Source: CALLPQ01 sp039819545
GTDB lineage: Bacteria; Pseudomonadota; Alphaproteobacteria; Caulobacterales; Parvularculaceae
DNA: 64,000 nt
Direction of reading: 5' to 3'
Assembly (NCBI GenBank): GCA_039819545.1
Contig: JBCBRS010000001.1
Span: 310,001-374,000 of the forward strand
Shown here: positions 27,546-35,816 of the stretch, one piece after another
Position numbering within the stretch: the stretch's first letter is position 1
Layout of the letters: each line of letters begins with the position of its first letter
Made by a program: the position numbers and the translations under genes
The notes under the pieces: generated by a model
Database searches by the model: none
Seen by the model: only the letters and a program-made list of their open reading frames with translations
What the model was told of the DNA's origin: nothing

Positions 27546-27905
27546 TTACGCGGCCAATACGCGGTCAATCTCGTTGACGAGGTCTTTCAGGTGGAAGGGT
27601 TTTGACAGGACGGTCGCGTCTTCGACTGCAGCGTTCTGGGCGTTCAGCGCAACGGCGGCGAAGCCGGTGATGAACATGATCTTCATGGCAGGGTCGATTT
27701 CGGCGGCTTTGCGGGCAAGTTCGATCCCGTCCATCACCGGCATGACAATATCCGTCAGTAACAAGTCAAATTCACGCAGCTGGAGTTCGGTCAGGGCTTC
27801 GTCGCCCTGGCTTGCGGGTACCACTTCGTGACCGGCGCGTTCGAGCGCCTTCGTCAAGAAGCTACGCATTGAATCATCGTCTTCCGCGAGAAGAATTGCC
27901 ACCAT
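27546..27905 (-). CDS. cpdR: CpdR-type single-domain response regulator
   Basis: CpdR in Caulobacter and relatives controls ClpXP localisation and CtrA/PdeA proteolysis in its unphosphorylated form. The 119-residue protein is a lone receiver domain: acidic pair EDDD near residue 8, phospho-acceptor in LLLTDIVMPVMDG near residue 51, and the conserved SKPFHLKDLVNEIDRVLAA tail typical of CpdR. No output domain follows. It is divergent from the N-formylglutamate amidohydrolase gene, a neighbourhood familiar from alphaproteobacteria. Confidence 0.92.
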   Translation of the reverse strand: MVAILLAEDDDSMRSFLTKALERAGHEVVPASQGDEALTELQLREFDLLLTDIVMPVMDGIELARKAAEIDPAMKIMFITGFAAVALNAQNAAVEDATVLSKPFHLKDLVNEIDRVLAA

Positions 27906-28025
27906 GGTGATTGCCCCTTACCTGAACATCTTTTCTAAACCGGTCCGTGGGGTCCAGCAAGATTCGCACCGTTTTAGGTCCGCCAGTACGCTTTCATTCT
28001 AGCATCACGGGGTCGCCCTAAAGTG

Positions 28026-28040
28026 TTACCAGTTCGTTAA
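28026..28040. promoter_or_regulatory. CtrA-box-like site (TTAC-N7-TTAA) between cpdR and the divergent gene
   Basis: TTAC at 28026-28029 and TTAA at 28037-28040 are separated by seven bases, one mismatch from the TTAA-N7-TTAA recognised by CtrA. It lies about 120 bp upstream of both divergent starts. A single near-match in AT-containing intergenic DNA may be chance. Confidence 0.3.
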
Positions 28041-28159
28041 CACGCGTCCCCAAAACATCCGTCAGCGGGGTGTACCGCGTAAAGCACACTGACGATGTGG
28101 CGCTTTTGACTCTTTCGAAGGCAGGGTCGATCGCTTACGATTAGGAAAAAAAGGTTTCC

Positions 28160-29173
28160 ATGGTTCAGCGCATATTCTCCAAACCTTCGGATCGTCGCCG
28201 CGAGGCAAAACACGGAGGTCTTTCTGATTTGCGCGCTGATGCTGGGTCGCCGAGTGCGGATCACGCGCCTTCCTTTCTGGCAGGCACCCCGCCGCAAAAT
28301 TCCTTTGAAATTCTTGCCCCTAAAACACCGGCATCTCCGGTCATTTTTGCGTCGCCTCATTCGGGTCGCCTCTATCCACGTGAATTACTGGCTGCAACTC
28401 GGTTGTCGCGGCATGCGTTGCGCCAGTCAGAAGATTGTTATGTGGATTTACTCTTTGCCGCGGCCCCGAAACTGGGCGCCCCGCTGATCAAGGCTCTTTT
28501 TCCGCGTGCCTATATTGACGTGAACAGGCGCGAAGATGAACTCGATCCGCGGATGTTCACAGGCCCACTGCCGGGACGAGCCGATGCCAAATCAAGCCGG
28601 GTATTGGCTGGGCTTGGCGTACTGCCACGCATTGTGGCTGATGGTAAAAATATTTACGGCCGCAAAATCAGCGCTGACGATGCAGAGCGCCGATTGGCTG
28701 CCTGCTATCGACCCTACCACAAGGCTCTGCGCCAGTTGATCACGCAAACCCGCGAGCGTTTTGGTGTTGCGGTACTGATCGATTGCCATTCCATGCCAAC
28801 CATTGGCGGGGCCCCCCTGCGGCCCGGGGAGCCGGCGCTTGATTTTGTGATCGGGGACCGGTTCGGCACCTCCGCAGCGCCCGGCATTACGGGCTTGATC
28901 GAGACCTTTCTGGGGCAGCGCCGGTTTCATGTGGCACGCAATACCCCGTATGCTGGCGGGCACGTGGCCCATGCCTATGGTCGCCCGGCCAAAGGTATCC
29001 ATGTGGTCCAGATTGAGATCAATCGCAGTCTCTATCTCGATGAGGCGAAACTCACGCGGACCGACGGATTCGACCGCATTCGCACCTTGATGACAGAGAT
29101 GATTGCCGATCTGGTGGCCATCCGTCCCAATGCACTGAACACAACGCTGTCGAGCGCCTGGGCAGCGGAATAG
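28160..29173 (+). CDS. N-formylglutamate amidohydrolase family protein
   Basis: The 337-residue protein has the family motifs FASPHSGRLYP near residue 73, SEDCYVDLLF, and the metal-binding LIDCHSMP near residue 210. The family hydrolyses N-formylglutamate to formate and glutamate in histidine catabolism (HutG-like), but no other hut gene is present, so the actual substrate is open. The first approximately 45 residues are polar and lack family similarity; the start could be later than ATG 28160. Confidence 0.85.
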   Translation: MVQRIFSKPSDRRREAKHGGLSDLRADAGSPSADHAPSFLAGTPPQNSFEILAPKTPASPVIFASPHSGRLYPRELLAATRLSRHALRQSEDCYVDLLFAAAPKLGAPLIKALFPRAYIDVNRREDELDPRMFTGPLPGRADAKSSRVLAGLGVLPRIVADGKNIYGRKISADDAERRLAACYRPYHKALRQLITQTRERFGVAVLIDCHSMPTIGGAPLRPGEPALDFVIGDRFGTSAAPGITGLIETFLGQRRFHVARNTPYAGGHVAHAYGRPAKGIHVVQIEINRSLYLDEAKLTRTDGFDRIRTLMTEMIADLVAIRPNALNTTLSSAWAAE

Positions 29174-29185
29174 CAACGCTTTCCC

Positions 29186-29276
29186 AAAAAAAAGACCGCA
29201 AACCATAAGGGCTGCGGTCTAAAGTATTAGGGAGGAAACGCCCAAAAAACTTTGGGCAGTGGCGGCTAACCGCCAC
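29186..29276 (-). ncRNA. Predicted small RNA with three hairpins and an anti-Shine-Dalgarno segment
   Basis: On the minus strand the region reads as a promoter, three stem-loops and a T tract. Stem 1: GTGGCGG/CCGCCAC (29260-29277); stem 2: GCCCAAA/TTTGGGC-type pairing (29239-29257); then single-stranded TTTCCTCCC (about 29231-29239); stem 3: AGACCGCA/TGCGGTCT (29193-29220), followed by eight T. The TCCTCCC stretch is complementary to Shine-Dalgarno sequences, as in known trans-acting alphaproteobacterial sRNA families. The length would be about 91 nt. No gene on the minus strand explains the terminator. Family membership is not established. Confidence 0.62.
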
Positions 29277-29282
29277 ACACGT

Positions 29283-29311
29283 GAATTAGCAACTGCGACC
29301 GGGGAATGCAA
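29283..29311 (-). promoter_or_regulatory. Promoter of the predicted small RNA
   Basis: On the minus strand, TTGCAT (29306-29311) and TAATTC (29283-29288) are separated by exactly 17 bp, a good sigma-70 pair. The predicted start, six or seven bases downstream, falls at the foot of the first hairpin. Confidence 0.55.
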
Positions 29312-29636
29312 GAGAAATTTTGCAATGCAATATCGCACCAGCGAAATTTATCGATTTTCTCAATTCAAAGAGATGGGTATGCTAAAATAAACTTTTTTAA
29401 TGCGGTAATCGTCCAAATTCTTAGTGTTTTATATCAAGCCGGTCAGCGACTCTGGCTATGGGGTGCGCAGTTTATGCCCCCACTTTCAAACGGTGTGGGT
29501 TCTGTCAACGCTGACGACGCACCAAGGCGTGGGCGCTGTCTCCTCTCGAAAAACGGCTAAAGCACCTTATAGTGGTCGATAAGTGGTATTCGAAATCGTC
29601 ATTTCCGACTTTTTACCCCCAACCTTTGAGATCTAC
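29312..29636. other. Intergenic region upstream of the glycosyltransferase gene
   Basis: About 325 bp, AT-rich in its first third (29330-29420) and otherwise featureless. A rightward frame of 84 codons at 29306-29560 lacks a ribosome binding site and family resemblance, and I do not call it. The promoter of the glycosyltransferase gene must lie here; I cannot place it confidently. Confidence 0.45.
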
Positions 29637-30839
29637 ATGACCCAATCTGCTGCCTCTCCCGCGCATGATAAAGCGGCCACGCCCGACGTGAAAAGAAAGG
29701 GGGCTCTGCGCCGTCTAGGGTCCGGGGTGGGCCGATTAACCCGTGCGCGTCAGAAGTTTGCCATGCCGGGAGAAAATGACGAGGGGCTGAAGATCGTCGT
29801 GGCAACCGACGCCTGGAAGCCTCAAGTGAACGGCGTTGTGCGGTCTTTGGAGACCCTCGGCGACATCCTCACCGGCTTTGGCAATGAGGTCCTTTATATC
29901 ACACCGTCGGACTTCAAATCTTTTCCCATGCCGTCCTATCCGGAGATCCGGCTGTCGCTATTCCCCAACCGCAAAGTCGCGAAGATGATCAACGGCTTTC
30001 AGCCCGATGCGATCCATATCGCAACCGAAGGGCCCATCGGCCGGGCAGCGCGCAGGTTCTGCCAGCGTCGCCGCTATCCGTTTACCACCAGCTTTCACAC
30101 GCGGTTTGCCGAATATGCCAGTGAGCGATGGGCTGTGCCGATCAGTTGGGGCTATTCGATCCTGCGCGATTTTCACAAACATGGTGAAGCGATGATGGTT
30201 GCAACGCCTGGTATGCAACAGGAAATGGAAGAGCGCGGCTTCAAAAACATTAAGCTCTGGGCGCGTGGTGTTGATCTGGAGGCCTTCAGTATTGGCGATC
30301 GAAGCCTGCTCGATGTTCATGAACGCCCAGTCTTCTTGTATGTGGGTCGGATCGCCGTTGAAAAAAGTATCGAGGATTTCCTTGAGCTGGACTTGCCGGG
30401 GACCAAAGTCGTGGTTGGCGATGGGCCCCAGCGCGAAGAGCTGGAGAACAAATATACCGATGCGGTCTTTGTGGGCCCAAAGTTTGGTGCAGAGTTGACC
30501 AGTTATTATCAGGCCGCGGACGTTTTTGTGTTCCCCTCTCGCACGGACACGTTTGGCCTCGTCAATGTGGAGGCGCTTGCCTGCGGTGTGCCAGTGGCGG
30601 CATATCCGGTACGTGGGCCTATTGATATCCTTGATGGCGCGGCACCTGGTTGTGGCGCACTGGATGAAGACCTGAAGACCGCCTGCATACGCGCCTACGA
30701 AACCCGGAATGCACAGGCCTGCCGGGCCCATGCGGAGAATTTCTCCTGGGAATCAGCAACCCGAATGTTCATCAGCAATCTGGTGGTGCCGGGCTTTGAC
30801 GAGGAATTTTGGTTGCGCTCGGCCAAGATGATCGACTGA
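29637..30839 (+). CDS. GT4-family glycosyltransferase
   Basis: This retaining glycosyltransferase has the GT-B fold. From the ATG at 29637 the product is 400 residues (a GTG at 29583 would add 18). The N-terminal Rossmann domain starts at IVVATDAWKPQVNGVVRSLE, the segment HTRFAEYASER matches GT4 acceptor-side motifs, and the C-terminal domain holds VFLYVGRIAVEKSIEDFLEL and the EX7E-type TDTFGLVNVEALACGVPVA. It is similar in build to mannosyl- or glucosyl-lipid synthases of alphaproteobacteria; the sugar and acceptor are unknown. It appears monocistronic. Confidence 0.87.
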   Translation: MTQSAASPAHDKAATPDVKRKGALRRLGSGVGRLTRARQKFAMPGENDEGLKIVVATDAWKPQVNGVVRSLETLGDILTGFGNEVLYITPSDFKSFPMPSYPEIRLSLFPNRKVAKMINGFQPDAIHIATEGPIGRAARRFCQRRRYPFTTSFHTRFAEYASERWAVPISWGYSILRDFHKHGEAMMVATPGMQQEMEERGFKNIKLWARGVDLEAFSIGDRSLLDVHERPVFLYVGRIAVEKSIEDFLELDLPGTKVVVGDGPQREELENKYTDAVFVGPKFGAELTSYYQAADVFVFPSRTDTFGLVNVEALACGVPVAAYPVRGPIDILDGAAPGCGALDEDLKTACIRAYETRNAQACRAHAENFSWESATRMFISNLVVPGFDEEFWLRSAKMID

Positions 30840-31120
30840 CCCAAGCCGGGACACGCGCCGCCCCCATTCGGCTCGAATGGAGCCATGATCGCGCGCCTGT
30901 CCCAAGTGCCCGAGCGTTTTGAGCCGCCAATAGTCGCGGCGTAACGGGTCGCGGCAATTCTCGAAACCCATGTATTTATCTTCACTTTGGCGAAAAATAC
31001 CCTCTGAAAACCAACAAAAGCGGAAGGTGCACACGCGGGCGGCACGCTCTTTGCGTTCCCATCGGTTGTAATCGCGTCAGCATTCGCGTGCTGCGTGTTG
31101 AATTGAGGAGAAGGCAAAAA

Positions 31121-31528
31121 ATGGCGCATCCGATTGATCACCATGTGGGGCAAAAACTTCGCCAACGGCGCCGTTTGCTCGGGCTAACCCAACAAAAACT
31201 GGCCGACGCGGTCAATATCCGGTTTCAGCAAATCCAGAAATATGAGAGCGGTGCCAATCGTATTTCCGCCTCCCGCCTTTGGACGTTAGCCCGCGCGCTT
31301 GATGTGCCGGTGTCATACTTTTTTGACGGCCTGAACGGTCTTGACCACGGCGAGGCTGCCAATGGCGCCATGCCATCATCGTCTTATGGCATGACGCCTG
31401 CGGGGACGCGGTCTGATGTTTTCAATCAGAAAGAAACCATCGATCTCGTTCGGGCCTATTACACGCTCGCCGATGAGCCGCGCCGCCGGCTTCTGGATTT
31501 GGCAAAGGCCATGTCCGGTGCAGCCTGA
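31121..31528 (+). CDS. XRE-family helix-turn-helix regulator
   Basis: The start at 31121 has GAGGAG about 12 bases upstream; in-frame codons back to 31088 lack one. The 135-residue protein has a Cro/CI-type HTH at residues 10-65 (VGQKLRQRRRLLGLTQQKLA, IQKYESGANRISASRL), followed by a Gly/Ser-rich linker and a C-terminal helix pair (ETIDLVRAYYTLADEPRRRL). This architecture is common in alphaproteobacterial chromosomal regulators. No operator was identified. A terminator follows. Confidence 0.85.
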   Translation: MAHPIDHHVGQKLRQRRRLLGLTQQKLADAVNIRFQQIQKYESGANRISASRLWTLARALDVPVSYFFDGLNGLDHGEAANGAMPSSSYGMTPAGTRSDVFNQKETIDLVRAYYTLADEPRRRLLDLAKAMSGAA

Positions 31529-31576
31529 TCGCAAGCCTTCCTGAAATTCCTGCATAAGTTTATGTAGGTGGGCAGA

Positions 31577-31612
31577 AAAATCGCGGTGCTCGCGCACTGC
31601 GATTTTTTTTGT
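31577..31612 (+). terminator. Rho-independent terminator after the XRE gene
   Basis: An ATCGC-g-GTGC arm pairs with GCAC-t-GCGAT across a tcgc loop, and eight T follow. It lies about 50 bp after the stop codon. Confidence 0.88.
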
Positions 31613-31630
31613 TCAAGGGCCATTCCTAAA

Positions 31631-31751
31631 GCAGGTTCACAAAAAGTGTGATCGTCGATGGTGCCCATCCACCGACTTGGGTTCGAACGCGCGAACCCTT
31701 AAAAAATCTAGACTGCGTTTTTGAGTCAACAAAGAGTAAAGGCAGTCTGGG
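31631..31751 (+). repeat. Dispersed intergenic repeat, copy 3
   Basis: About 120 bp in the same orientation as copy 2, carrying GTTCACAAAAAGTGTGATCG, GACTTGGGTTCGAACGCGCG and TCTAGACTGCGTTTTTGAGT. The right arm is slightly decayed (GGCAGTCTGG instead of CGCAGTCTAG). It lies between the XRE terminator and the phosphatase gene. Confidence 0.9.
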
Positions 31752-31800
31752 CCATCAACGGGTAGTGCGGTTCGCATTGCAGTTGTCATGTTTTGGGCGC

Positions 31801-32646
31801 ATGGTCCGCGTAATGAAAGATCTTGCATCGGAACTCAAGGACTGTGCTGCGCTGATGCCGCGTCTCGCCGACGCGGCCGGTAAAGAGGCATTGTCCTATT
31901 TCCGAAACGAAGCCCCCGTTTCCAACAAAGCTGGTATCTGGTTCGATCCGGTAACCGAGGCTGACCGCGCGTGCGAGCGGGTGATGCGCCAGATGATCAG
32001 CCATGTGTTCCCCCGCCACGCCATTCTGGGCGAGGAGTTTGGCGCCCATCCGGGCGAAGGCCACGACGCGGAAAACCCCGCCCCGGTACGTTGGATCCTA
32101 GATCCCATCGACGGCACGCGGGCTTTTGTCTGCGGCGTGCCAAGCTGGATGACCCTAATCGGGGTGGAGTGTGAGGGCGCGCCCATGCTCGGCACCCTTG
32201 ATCAGCCTTTCACGCGGGAGCGGTGGATCGCCAGTGACGGCAAGACACGCTATTTCCTGCGCGGTACGGAGCAGGACTGCCGTGTCAGTACACTGACGGA
32301 TATTTCAAAGGCCCGAATCACCACAACCGACCCCCGCCGCACGCAGGGTTATTTCGATAGTGACCAGGCCGATGCCTTTCGCCGCCTTGCGGATGTGTCA
32401 CGTCTCGCCCGGTTCAGCCTTGATGCCTATGGCTATGCGCTCCTGGCATTGGGGGAAATCGACGTGGTACTGGAGTCTGGTCTGGCGCCCCACGATTATT
32501 CTGCCTTGCGGCCCGTGGTCGAGGGGGCGGGCGGTGTGATTACCAATTGGCGCGGTGATCCGGTGGGTACGGATGATCGCGGCGAGGTCCTGGCGGCGGC
32601 CACACCGAAACTTCAAGAGGCCGTGATGAACGTTGTGGCCGCGTAG
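31801..32646 (+). CDS. hisN: Inositol-monophosphatase family protein, probable histidinol-phosphatase
   Basis: The frame is open back to 31648, but that stretch is the dispersed repeat, so I place the start at ATG 31801 or 31813. The 281-residue product has the Mg2+-binding motifs ILGEEFG near residue 78, WILDPIDGTRAFVCGVPSW near residue 98, and the C-terminal LAPHDYSALRPVVEGAGG. The pattern resembles HisN of actinobacteria and alphaproteobacteria (last phosphatase step of histidine synthesis). A general inositol or sugar phosphatase is an alternative. It stands alone, away from other his genes. Confidence 0.8.
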   Translation: MVRVMKDLASELKDCAALMPRLADAAGKEALSYFRNEAPVSNKAGIWFDPVTEADRACERVMRQMISHVFPRHAILGEEFGAHPGEGHDAENPAPVRWILDPIDGTRAFVCGVPSWMTLIGVECEGAPMLGTLDQPFTRERWIASDGKTRYFLRGTEQDCRVSTLTDISKARITTTDPRRTQGYFDSDQADAFRRLADVSRLARFSLDAYGYALLALGEIDVVLESGLAPHDYSALRPVVEGAGGVITNWRGDPVGTDDRGEVLAAATPKLQEAVMNVVAA

Positions 32647-32685
32647 CCGCATGACCGTGTGGCCCGCCTAATGTAAGAGTAGACA

Positions 32686-33474
32686 TCAATCCTCGTAGTA
32701 ATCCGTCACTAAATTAAGCTCGCGCAAGGGGCGCTCTTCATAACCCACATCTTCGGCGCGCTGGCGTTCCGGTAAGGTGATCGGTTTGAAAACCTCAGGA
32801 TAATCTTTCACCGGAATACTATCGAGGATTGATCGAATACAATTGAGCCTTGCTCTTTTTTTGTCATCGCCATCAATCACCCGCCATGGACAAATATCCG
32901 TTCCTGTCTGATCAAGCATTTTGTCACGCGCTTGCGAGAAGGCGACCCAGCGTTTGCGTCCTTCAAGGTCGATGGGTGAGAGTTTCCATCGTTTACGCGG
33001 GTCTGTGGCGCGTTCCTGGAACCGTTTTTCCTGCTTTTCCGGAGACACATGCACCCAATATTTGATCAGGATGATCCCGCTATCCACGAGCATTTTCTCG
33101 AAAGCGGGGACCTCGCGCATGAAGACTTCATGTTCTGCCGGCGTGCAAAAGCCCATCACCGGCTCGACGACGGCGCGATTGTACCAGGATCGATCAAACA
33201 GTGTCACTTCACCAGCGGCGGGCAGGTGGCGCACATAGCGTTGAAAATACCATTGCGTTCGTTCGCGGTCTGATGGTTTGGGCAGCGCGACAACTTTCCA
33301 GACCCGTGGGCTCATGCGCCGCATGATTGTTTTGATCAGGCCACCCTTGCCAGCGGCATCGCGCCCTTCAAACAGGATGACGACTTTCATGCCTTCGCGC
33401 TTGACCGTTTCCTGCAGCTTTGCAAGCTCCAGTTCCAAATCAGCCAAACGGTCTGCATAAACAGAGTTTTTCAT
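32686..33474 (-). CDS. ppk2: Polyphosphate kinase 2
   Basis: PPK2 transfers phosphate between polyphosphate and nucleoside diphosphates. The 262-residue one-domain protein has Walker A in EGRDAAGKGGLIKTI near residue 37, Walker B-like LFDRSWYNRAVVEPVMGF near residue 92, and the lid region RATDPRKRWKLSPIDLEGRK. Length and motifs fit the class I, single-domain group. Whether it prefers ADP or GDP cannot be read. It lies 35 bp downstream of hslO on the same strand. Confidence 0.93.
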   Translation of the reverse strand: MKNSVYADRLADLELELAKLQETVKREGMKVVILFEGRDAAGKGGLIKTIMRRMSPRVWKVVALPKPSDRERTQWYFQRYVRHLPAAGEVTLFDRSWYNRAVVEPVMGFCTPAEHEVFMREVPAFEKMLVDSGIILIKYWVHVSPEKQEKRFQERATDPRKRWKLSPIDLEGRKRWVAFSQARDKMLDQTGTDICPWRVIDGDDKKRARLNCIRSILDSIPVKDYPEVFKPITLPERQRAEDVGYEERPLRELNLVTDYYED

Positions 33475-33509
33475 GGATACTGTCTTCTCAATGGTTGCTG
33501 GCGCAGCGG

Positions 33510-34448
33510 CTAGTTTGACTGAATTGGCTTACCCTGCGGGTCGAAGCGATATTCGGTCCGACAGAAATCGCAGGAGACCTTGATGATGCCGTCTTCCAGC
33601 ATATCGCGTAAGCTTTCTTCGTCATAGCGGCCAAGGACGGCGGTGATTTTTTGGGCGCTGCATCCACAGGCAGCCACAACAGGTTTGGAATCAAAGACAC
33701 GCACACCGTCCTCATGGAATAGACGATAGAGAAGGTCTTCGGGCTGCAGGTTTGGGTCCAGGAGTTCGTCCGCTTGCGTTGTTTTAAGAAAAGCCTCTGC
33801 GCGATCCCAGCTTTCCTGGTCCGCATCAGCCATGATGGTTGCCTCGCCGCGTTCGCGGTTACCGCCTTCGCCGGGGACAAACTGGGCGATGATACCGCCC
33901 GCCCGCCAATGGGCACGCCCGCCGGGTTTTTGAATTTTTCCGACCGCTAGCTTGACGGCTGTGGGTAATTGCTCCGACTGCTGAAAGTACGACACCACAG
34001 CGTCCTCAAGGTTCACACCCTCAAGGGGAGTGACACCCTGATAGCGCTCCATGTCCGGGCCCTGATCAACGGTCATGGCCACATGGCCTGTACCCATTAG
34101 CGTTGACAGGTCGGCTTCGCTGATCTGCGCGCCCTCAATTGTGGAAGCTGTCGCGCGCAGGGCACCGTCGGCCTGATAGTCGGACACGACCATGGAAACC
34201 GGGCCGTCGCCCTGAATCTGAAAGATCAGTTTGCCATCGAATTTCAGGGCCGCCCCCATTAGCGTCACGACAATCGCAGCTTCGCCAACCAGCCGAGATA
34301 CGGTTTCGTCAAAAGGATGGGCACTGAGGATCTGATCAATCGAGCCTGACATACGCACAAGGCGCCCGCGCACAGCGGTCTGGCCGATCTGAAACGGCAA
34401 AATGCGATCATCCGGGGGGATCAAAACAGAGGAAGGATTTTCAGACAT
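33510..34448 (-). CDS. hslO: Hsp33 redox-regulated chaperonin
   Basis: Hsp33 is a holdase activated by oxidation of its four zinc-bound cysteines. The 312-residue product has the N-terminal IGQTAVRGRLVRMSGSIDQI fold and the C-terminal switch with CGC (VVAACGCSAQKI) and CDFC (VSCDFCRTEYRF). All four expected Cys are present; the first pair is CxC and the second CxxC. It shares the strand with ppk2 downstream and an ABC-2 permease upstream. Confidence 0.93.
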   Translation of the reverse strand: MSENPSSVLIPPDDRILPFQIGQTAVRGRLVRMSGSIDQILSAHPFDETVSRLVGEAAIVVTLMGAALKFDGKLIFQIQGDGPVSMVVSDYQADGALRATASTIEGAQISEADLSTLMGTGHVAMTVDQGPDMERYQGVTPLEGVNLEDAVVSYFQQSEQLPTAVKLAVGKIQKPGGRAHWRAGGIIAQFVPGEGGNRERGEATIMADADQESWDRAEAFLKTTQADELLDPNLQPEDLLYRLFHEDGVRVFDSKPVVAACGCSAQKITAVLGRYDEESLRDMLEDGIIKVSCDFCRTEYRFDPQGKPIQSN

Positions 34449-34521
34449 GGGAATGAACTTAAAAATAGGAGTGGGGCAGGAGCGTCCAGGGGCGCCACCG
34501 CAGCAGGCAATAAGCGTGGTG

Positions 34522-35391
34522 TCAGGATTTGATCCGGTAGCCAGCTTTCAACAGGCGATAGGCAAGGGTCGTCAGGGCGATATTCAAAACCAGCGTTGCC
34601 AAAACACTGATGGTCACCGATGCCTCCGCATGGCCAGTGAAGCCGTAGCGAAAGCCATCCACCAGCATGAAGACCGGGTTAAACTGGCTGGCAGTGACAA
34701 AAGTATCTGGCAGCCGGCTGATGGGGTAAAACGTGCCTGATAGAAAGGTCAGCGGCTGAATGACAAAATTGGTGATGGCCGATAGCTGATCAAATTTTTC
34801 AGCCCAAATCCCGGCCAACACGCCAAGCGTGCCAAACATCCACGCGGCGGTGAGCGCAAAGTAGAGGATTGCCAGTCCTTTGCGGACCGGCAGGGGATCA
34901 CTGGTCGCCATGAAAGCAGCGCAGGTGATGGCCGTGATCAACCCCACCAACACCCCCCGGGTGACCGCGCCGCCGATAAACCCCGCTGCAATTTCTACGG
35001 CGGAGAGGGGTGCCATAAGGATATCCACGATAGAGCCCTGCATTTTGCCGATGATCAGGGATGACGAAGAATTGGCAAAAGCATTGGTCAGGATCGCCAT
35101 CATGATCAGGCCGGGTGCCAGAAAAATGATGTAGGAAACGCCGCCCACATCGGGCCGGGCAACGCCGAAGGCGAGCATGAAGACCAGCAAAAACAACAGG
35201 GTGGAGATCACAGGCGCTGCCACCGTCTGAAAAATCACTTTGACGAAACGCTGGACTTCTTTCTGGTAAAATGTCCAGAGGCCGAGCCAGTTCACCGCCC
35301 CGAAATGCCGCGCGCCTTGTCGGGCCTCGCTAGGGGTCAGCACTGGCGAGGTTAGCTTATCGGGGGACGGCAGGGTTGCTTCTTCAGCCAT
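34522..35391 (-). CDS. ABC-2 type transporter permease
   Basis: From the ATG at 35391 the product is 289 residues (in-frame sequence extends to 35433). It has six hydrophobic segments and the ABC-2 permease pattern (ISTLLFLLVFMLAFGVARPD, and LSGTFYPISRLPDTF before the last helix). Family members such as YadH/NodJ pair with a separate ATPase to export lipids, sugars or drugs. No ATP-binding partner gene lies on either side, so its ATPase must be encoded elsewhere. The substrate is unknown. Confidence 0.87.
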   Translation of the reverse strand: MAEEATLPSPDKLTSPVLTPSEARQGARHFGAVNWLGLWTFYQKEVQRFVKVIFQTVAAPVISTLLFLLVFMLAFGVARPDVGGVSYIIFLAPGLIMMAILTNAFANSSSSLIIGKMQGSIVDILMAPLSAVEIAAGFIGGAVTRGVLVGLITAITCAAFMATSDPLPVRKGLAILYFALTAAWMFGTLGVLAGIWAEKFDQLSAITNFVIQPLTFLSGTFYPISRLPDTFVTASQFNPVFMLVDGFRYGFTGHAEASVTISVLATLVLNIALTTLAYRLLKAGYRIKS

Positions 35392-35816
35392 GGGAAAACC
35401 AGCATTGCTCAGGAAAAAAAGAACGGGCATCACACGACCCTTTGGCTATGTGGCGGTGCGGGCCAGCCGCGTCAACTGCGCCATTCCCCCTCGTCACCCC
35501 CTTACTCCCAATGGCTCCCTGGCACGCCGGAAATGGTGGTGACGATCCCCGTGCAAAGCCAGGCCAGCCTTAAGATCAGTCTAGCCCCTAGATGTGGTGT
35601 GCAAAAAAAGGAGTTTGGCCGATGTTGTATTTTGCAATCGCTTGGATACTATATTTTGCGGATCATATGAATTTGGCAAAAGCCCGACACAATATGTTGT
35701 TCGAATTGCGTGGCAAGAGTGAAAAAGCGGTGACCGACCAGATATCGCCGTTTTCAGTCGGCGAGGCAGACGGCAGGCGAACGCCGGTGTTGGGCGTAGC
35801 ATAAAGGGAAGAAAAG
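35392..35816. other. Region between the ABC-2 permease gene and gcrA
   Basis: This 425-bp stretch carries the divergent promoters. A rightward frame of 70 codons (35592-35804) ends 12 bp before gcrA and could be a leader peptide, but it has no clear ribosome binding site and I leave it uncalled. No GANTC methylation site or perfect CtrA box was found by eye. Confidence 0.4.

Noticed and set aside
29306..29560. 84-codon plus-strand frame upstream of the glycosyltransferase gene
   Set aside because: No ribosome binding site, overlaps the sRNA promoter region, composition not protein-like.
31648..31800. N-terminal extension of the histidinol-phosphatase-like protein
   Set aside because: The extra codons are dispersed repeat copy 3; the domain begins after ATG 31801.
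35592..35804. 70-codon frame ending 12 bp before gcrA
   Set aside because: No clear ribosome binding site and no family resemblance; kept only as a remote leader-peptide possibility.
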